Below, piece by piece: positions 60,101-64,000 of a stretch of 64,000 bases of DNA. Position numbers and translations under genes: made by a program. The stretch is from Harmonia axyridis (lineage: Eukaryota; Arthropoda; Insecta; Coleoptera; Coccinellidae). The stretch is from positions 15,254,501 to 15,318,500 of the forward strand of contig NC_059504.1 in the NCBI RefSeq assembly GCF_914767665.1, in the 5' to 3' direction. The notes beneath the pieces are model-generated. The model was given only the letters and a program-made list of their open reading frames with translations, was not told where the DNA came from and ran no database searches. Every line of letters starts with the position of its first letter. The first letter of the stretch is position 1.

Positions 60101-63100
60101 GTAAGTAAATCCAACGGTAATGACAGAATCAGATAGCTCCGTGGTTTTTTAGGTGTTGTTTCACTTAACGTTTCGCCTAACACTGCGGTAGGATGCAAAA
60201 AATTCGATCAAATGCTGCTTCACTTTAATTTTGATTTGGAGGAACATTTTCTCGGATTTCAATATGATGCGTTGTAAAATCGAGGCATAATACTAAGATA
60301 TCAATGAACATGAATTACCCACTTATTTTCTTAGATTTTATAAATGAATTATCTCCCTTTTCAGAACCGAACATTGAATGACATGATTAACATGCTCCGA
60401 ACTAATCAAGTGAGTATAACTATTGGCTTATGGATCAATCAAGTACGTATTGTACCAATTTTGTTTTTCATTGTTTATTGAGGGACTATCAACAATTGGG
60501 TGGGTATAAAATTCTATTTTTTTTTATTTTTTGAGCAATACATAAGCGTACAACTTTGCTTCCGCCGTTTTTTCCGAAATTCGAGGCTTTTTGTGAAAAA
60601 CTGATTACACATTTATGATTCGAAGTAATGTCCATCGCTGACCAATACTTTTACCCATCATTCGGGTAGCGTAGGAATCCCGATTTGGAAAGACTGGTCA
60701 TCTTTAGAAGCGGTCCAGGAATCGATTCAATTTTTTACTTCTTCATAAGACCGGTGAGCCAGGCCGAGTGTCATTGATCGAAACAAGTGATAGTTCTAGG
60801 GAACTATAATACAGCGGGTAGGGTAGGACTTCCCTTTTCAAAGTTTCCAAGTATGTCTTAACCACTTTCGCAACATGGGGTCGAGCATTGTCATGCTGTA
60901 AAATCAATTTATCATGTCTCTCGTTGTATTGCGGCTGTTTGTCTTTCAATGCTCGGCTCAAACGCATTAATTGCGCTCGACAACGATCGCCTGTGATTGT
61001 TTCAGTCGGTTTTTAACAAATCATAATACACTACGCCGAGCCGGTCCCACCAAATACTGAGCATGACCTTGGAACCGTTAATATTCGGTTTGGCCATCGA
61101 CTTGGAAGCATTGCCAGGATATCCCCATGATTTTCTGCGCTTGGGATCATCGTCATGAACCCATTTTTCGTCTCCAGTCACAATGCGATGCAGAAATCTC
61201 TTCCGTCTTTGCCTTGCAAGCAGCTGTTCACAAATGCCGTTCAACATCTCTCGGCTTCAACTCGTACGGCACGCAAATTCCTTGTTTCTGAATCATTCCC
61301 ATGACTTTCAGACGTTTCGAAATAGCTTGTTGCGTCAATCCTGATGATCCTGCTAATTTTTGTTGCGTTTGACACGAGTCTTGAATCTTGATCAAGTAAT
61401 GCCTCCAATTCTGCATCTTCCAAAATCTTCTCTCATCCACCGCCATGCTGTTCTTCGACCTCAAAATGACCGATCTTGAAACTTTGAAACCACTCTCGGC
61501 ACTTTGTTTCACTAATACGAACTCATCAAAACGGAAAAACGGCAAAAGCAAAGTTATACACCTTATATTTCGACAGATACCCTTGCTCACATCATAGTTG
61601 AACTTTGCCTCACTTAACCCTCCTTCAAAAGACAGGAAAGAAGCTGCAACCTCCAAGCGACTCGGAACCCATGAGCTCTGACTCAGACTACTGCACGGGA
61701 GGCTGCGAACCAACCAGATCACCCATCAAGCCACCATCTGCAAAAAGAAGACTGTCAGCCAGGGACAGAGACCCCAAAACGGTCGCACCCAAAACGTCGA
61801 TGAAGCAGTGTTTGTGCGAGGAGGACTGCGACAAGTACTGCGAATCCCCGCCCTTCATCGACGTCTACAAGCGTGAAGACAAGGGCAGGTTCGTGTCGGA
61901 CTCGAGCAGCACGGTGTGCAACGAAGAGATATGCGCCTTCCTCAGAAACCTCACGCCCCTAGAGTACAGAGCCAGAGGGGGCTACGACTGCAGCGATTGC
62001 ACCGACTGCGCCTGCCCGCCGGGCGGGCCTCTACCCGATTTTCAAGGAGGGGGCGTGTGCGAGGAATGCGACGATCGGACTTGTCCCAACAAGGATTTCT
62101 ACGACCAGCCGGTGCAGACTGTGGATCGGGGCGGTCCACCCGCGGCACCGGCTTCTAACGCCCCTTTCCCTATCACCTGCACCGACGACACTTGCACAGC
62201 GCCCGAGTGTTCGGCCAAGATGGGCGATGCGATGCCTCAAAGCCAAGGTTACGGCCCGGCATCGGACTTCCCGATAACCTGCGACGACGATACCTGCCAA
62301 GTACCGGACTGCTCTGCCAAGACGGGAGGGGTGGCGCCACCACAACCCATCTACGTGGCTCAGGGCGGAGCCAAGCAGGACGCCGGGGTGATGGTATCCT
62401 GCGACGCGGCCCCCGAATGCGCATGCGTCAACCAGGGGTCGTACCCCATGCAGATAGACGCCAAGTGCGCTTGTATGAGTGGCATCGCGCCGACGCAAGC
62501 TGCACCGGGCGTCCCCAAGACTCCGAGCGAGTGCATATGTAGTGTGCCGGAAGAGTGCCAGACTGGCGGTGCTGCGACTAGGACCGGAGATGGGAAGTGT
62601 CCCAGAGGAACCTGCGAAACGTGCGTTTGCGCAACTTTCCCGTTGCCTGACGCGAAGATGCACTTCACGGTTCCCCCGCCTGCGGGTGGTGGCGGTGGAG
62701 GTCAGTGTCCAAGAGGTATCTGCGAGTTTTGCGCTTGCATGAAATTTCCTGGAGTCAAGGCGGGTGGAGGTGCTAGGGCTTTACCGGCCGGTCTAGTAAT
62801 TGGTGCTACCACTGGTGGTGATACGTGCGCCATCTGCGGATGTGAGTTGTCTCCCAGTGATATCATGGTGGCAGGAGAAGTTTGTGGTTCTGGACCGAGC
62901 GGCGTAGCAGCTCCGGGCAAGGTGAGATTTCATTTTTGCAATGGTAAGCTTAATTTTGTGTCCTAAATTATACGGTGGTCTGTCTTGGTTTAAAACTCAC
63001 GCACACCAATAACACATATAAAAAACCCTAAGCAGAATTTGACAGGACCCCTCTACTGGTCATTTATAAAGCCCTCGATAAAGTAGAAGTAGCCCTCTAG

Positions 63101-64000
63101 TTCGGCTAGGAACTAGAAGAAGAAGAAGAAGCCCTCAAGCACTTCTTCAACTTATAATGTCATATCTACCAGTCCCAAGATGATTTGTGAACTAGATAAG
63201 TAGAGCGATTCACTGTTTTGATAGCCTCAAAGGGGCATGTTGAAAGCCTTACTGAAATTTTCAAACCAAGAGCAACCAGTACATATTGACTTTGTGATTA
63301 GTGTTCAGAGAGGTGAAGTTGGTATTCCAATAAGGGGTTGTTGATTTTATATTTCAAAACAAATCCATTAATGATCATGTCATCGTAAAGAGGAAGATTA
63401 TAGATGGAGAACATTGCAGCACCATGTCCTTTTTATAAAATTTTTCATGACAAATTCGCACATTTGAGACTGTTTATCCTCGATATCTTCGTGAAATCCA
63501 TCCATCCAAGATCTTAAATCAGTTAGAGGCATTGACATAGGCCTAATTTTCCACAAAGTGGTCACAAAGAAACAAAGGTTTACAGCAGCAATATTCTCAC
63601 ATCGTAACATCACGTCTTCACATCACCAACTTGTCCCAAATTTTTCCACCAATTTCACTAATGCCGGTCGCAAAGTTGCTTCACTTCACCACGACACGAA
63701 AATGCTCTAGTTTTGCGAACTGAGACTGCAGAATTTTCACAATTTTTCTGGTAAATTCAAAAATTTCAATGCGTTGTTCAAGCGTGTATCGTTCCATTTT
63801 TAGTGAAACATAGTTTTTTCTTGTCAAATGTGACAGCTTTTAAGTGACAACTGCTAAGATTGCGGGCTATTCAAAATGAAACGTCTATAATGCAGAACAG
63901 TAATATACTTGAAAGTAACAACACACTTGTTCACAAAAAACTCAAATGATGTCATACAGTACATTAATTTAAAAATAATTCTGCAGGCAACTGGTGCTGC
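57168..64000 (+). CDS. Unidentified coiled-coil / Cys-rich protein, 3' part, runs off window
   Basis: Exons: 57168-57659 (164 codons), 59918-59974 (19), 60032-60100 (23), 60365-60409 (15), 61632-62921 (430), 63987-64000+. All six are phase 0. The first is Lys/Pro/Ser-rich and ends in CVCVEK. The three small exons form one coiled coil (LTQLKEENQKLKEG, LQRMKKEVEEKMKRILELNEE, LNDMINML). The 430-codon exon is GC-rich and Cys-rich, with two internal repeat types: 'PITC-DDTC--P-CSAK-G' twice (about 62170 and 62270) and 'CPRG-CE-C-C' twice (about 62600 and 62705), plus 'CAICGCEL'. Paired Cys suggest metal binding or disulfides, but no named zinc-finger class fits. For the large exon I chose the acceptor at 61631 because the one at 61635 breaks the frame. 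Confidence 0.72.
57800..57895 (-). mobile_element. RTE-type LINE 3' end with (GAA)n tail
   Basis: The minus strand reads GEAYVQEWMQTGC then stop, the conserved C-terminus of RTE-clade proteins, followed by (GAA)n (57806-57822 on plus as CTT repeats). Confidence 0.7.
58687..59053. repeat. 182-bp tandem duplication, two near-identical copies
   Basis: 58689-58870 and 58871-59052 are essentially identical (both begin GTACCGTTAGCACCGCC and end TTGGAACCTAGTT). They lie within a ~1.3-kb stretch of unknown DNA (57900-59220) that separates two pieces of an RTE LINE. Confidence 0.93.
59230..59545 (-). mobile_element. RTE-type LINE fragment
   Basis: The minus strand reads GHVARQEDDRWTKRVV, then 'KRSVGRPPKRWLDDIKSKV', the near-C-terminal signature of RTE proteins, with at least one in-frame stop. 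It normally lies shortly before the GEAYVQ end found at 57800-57895. Confidence 0.75.
60544..61564 (-). mobile_element. mariner element (mauritiana-like), most complete copy, broken
   Basis: Both ends are present: GCGTACAACTTTGCTTCCGC at 60546 and AGCAAAGTTATAC near 61548. The minus strand keeps the HTH region (TQQAISKRLKVMGMIQKQG), 'EQLLARQRRKRFLHRIVTGD', the first catalytic motif GDEKWVHDDDPKRRKSWG (61179-61126) and LQHDNARPHVAKVVKTYLE. Several frame breaks make it inactive. It lies in the intron before the Cys-rich exon. Confidence 0.9.
62922..63986. other. Intron of the 3' gene, no other feature seen
   Basis: It runs from donor GTGAGA (62922) to acceptor CTGCAG (63986). Minus-strand frames in it (63398-63613) resemble no family I recognise; 'RSWMDGFHEDIEDKQSQ' might be from a transposase, but this is too weak to call. 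Confidence 0.4.

Noticed and set aside
62031..62663. 210-aa minus-strand frame inside the Cys-rich exon
   Set aside because: It is the shadow of a GC-rich plus-strand coding exon; no splice signals or domain on the minus strand.

Overview
The window looks like AT-rich nuclear DNA of an insect. Genes are split by introns with GT/AG borders. Two encode RR-2 chitin-binding cuticle proteins, one is a Zasp-type PDZ + ZM muscle protein, one is Rab5, and the intergenic DNA is full of mariner, LINE and MITE remnants. A beetle is my best guess, with low confidence. I built the gene models by hand from splice sites. For Rab5, the PDZ/ZM gene, both EFHB paralogues and both cuticle genes the exon lengths add up to an exact multiple of three with matching phases.

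Layout: 1-3.1 kb is intergenic with transposon debris. 3.1-4.7 kb is the last exon of a Gln/Asn-rich repeat protein whose start lies upstream. 6.2-13.1 kb (+) is a 13-exon PDZ/ZM gene. 13.30-13.37 kb is a tRNA-Lys(UUU). 13.7-14.4 kb (-) and 16.2-19.4 kb (+) are two divergent RR-2 cuticle genes. 21.7-26.8 kb (-) and 27.0-32.0 kb (+) are two head-to-head paralogues of the axonemal EF-hand protein EFHB/CFAP21, separated by only about 230 bp. 38.1-40.3 kb (+) is Rab5. 42.9-64.0 kb (+) is a large unidentified coiled-coil and Cys-rich locus that runs off the window; nearly all its exons begin and end in phase 0, and it has three possible early stop/poly(A) ends.

Mobile DNA is abundant and nested. 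There are two main mariner families: a mauritiana-like one with four copies, and an irritans/Himar1-like one with two long copies plus a degenerate relative. Others are a non-LTR retrotransposon with a 9-bp target duplication inside an older LINE, RTE-type and other LINE fragments, a non-autonomous hAT element with a perfect 8-bp target duplication, a TTAA-flanked piggyBac-like MITE, an 870-bp foldback element, a composite MITE present three times around Rab5, a three-copy SINE-like repeat, and several short tandem duplications.

Functionally the recognisable genes are unrelated housekeeping or structural genes: sarcomere scaffold, cuticle, ciliary doublet protein and early endosome GTPase. 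The most unusual host loci are the divergent EFHB pair and the 21-kb modular phase-0 gene. I saw no convincing prokaryote-type defence or biosynthetic system.
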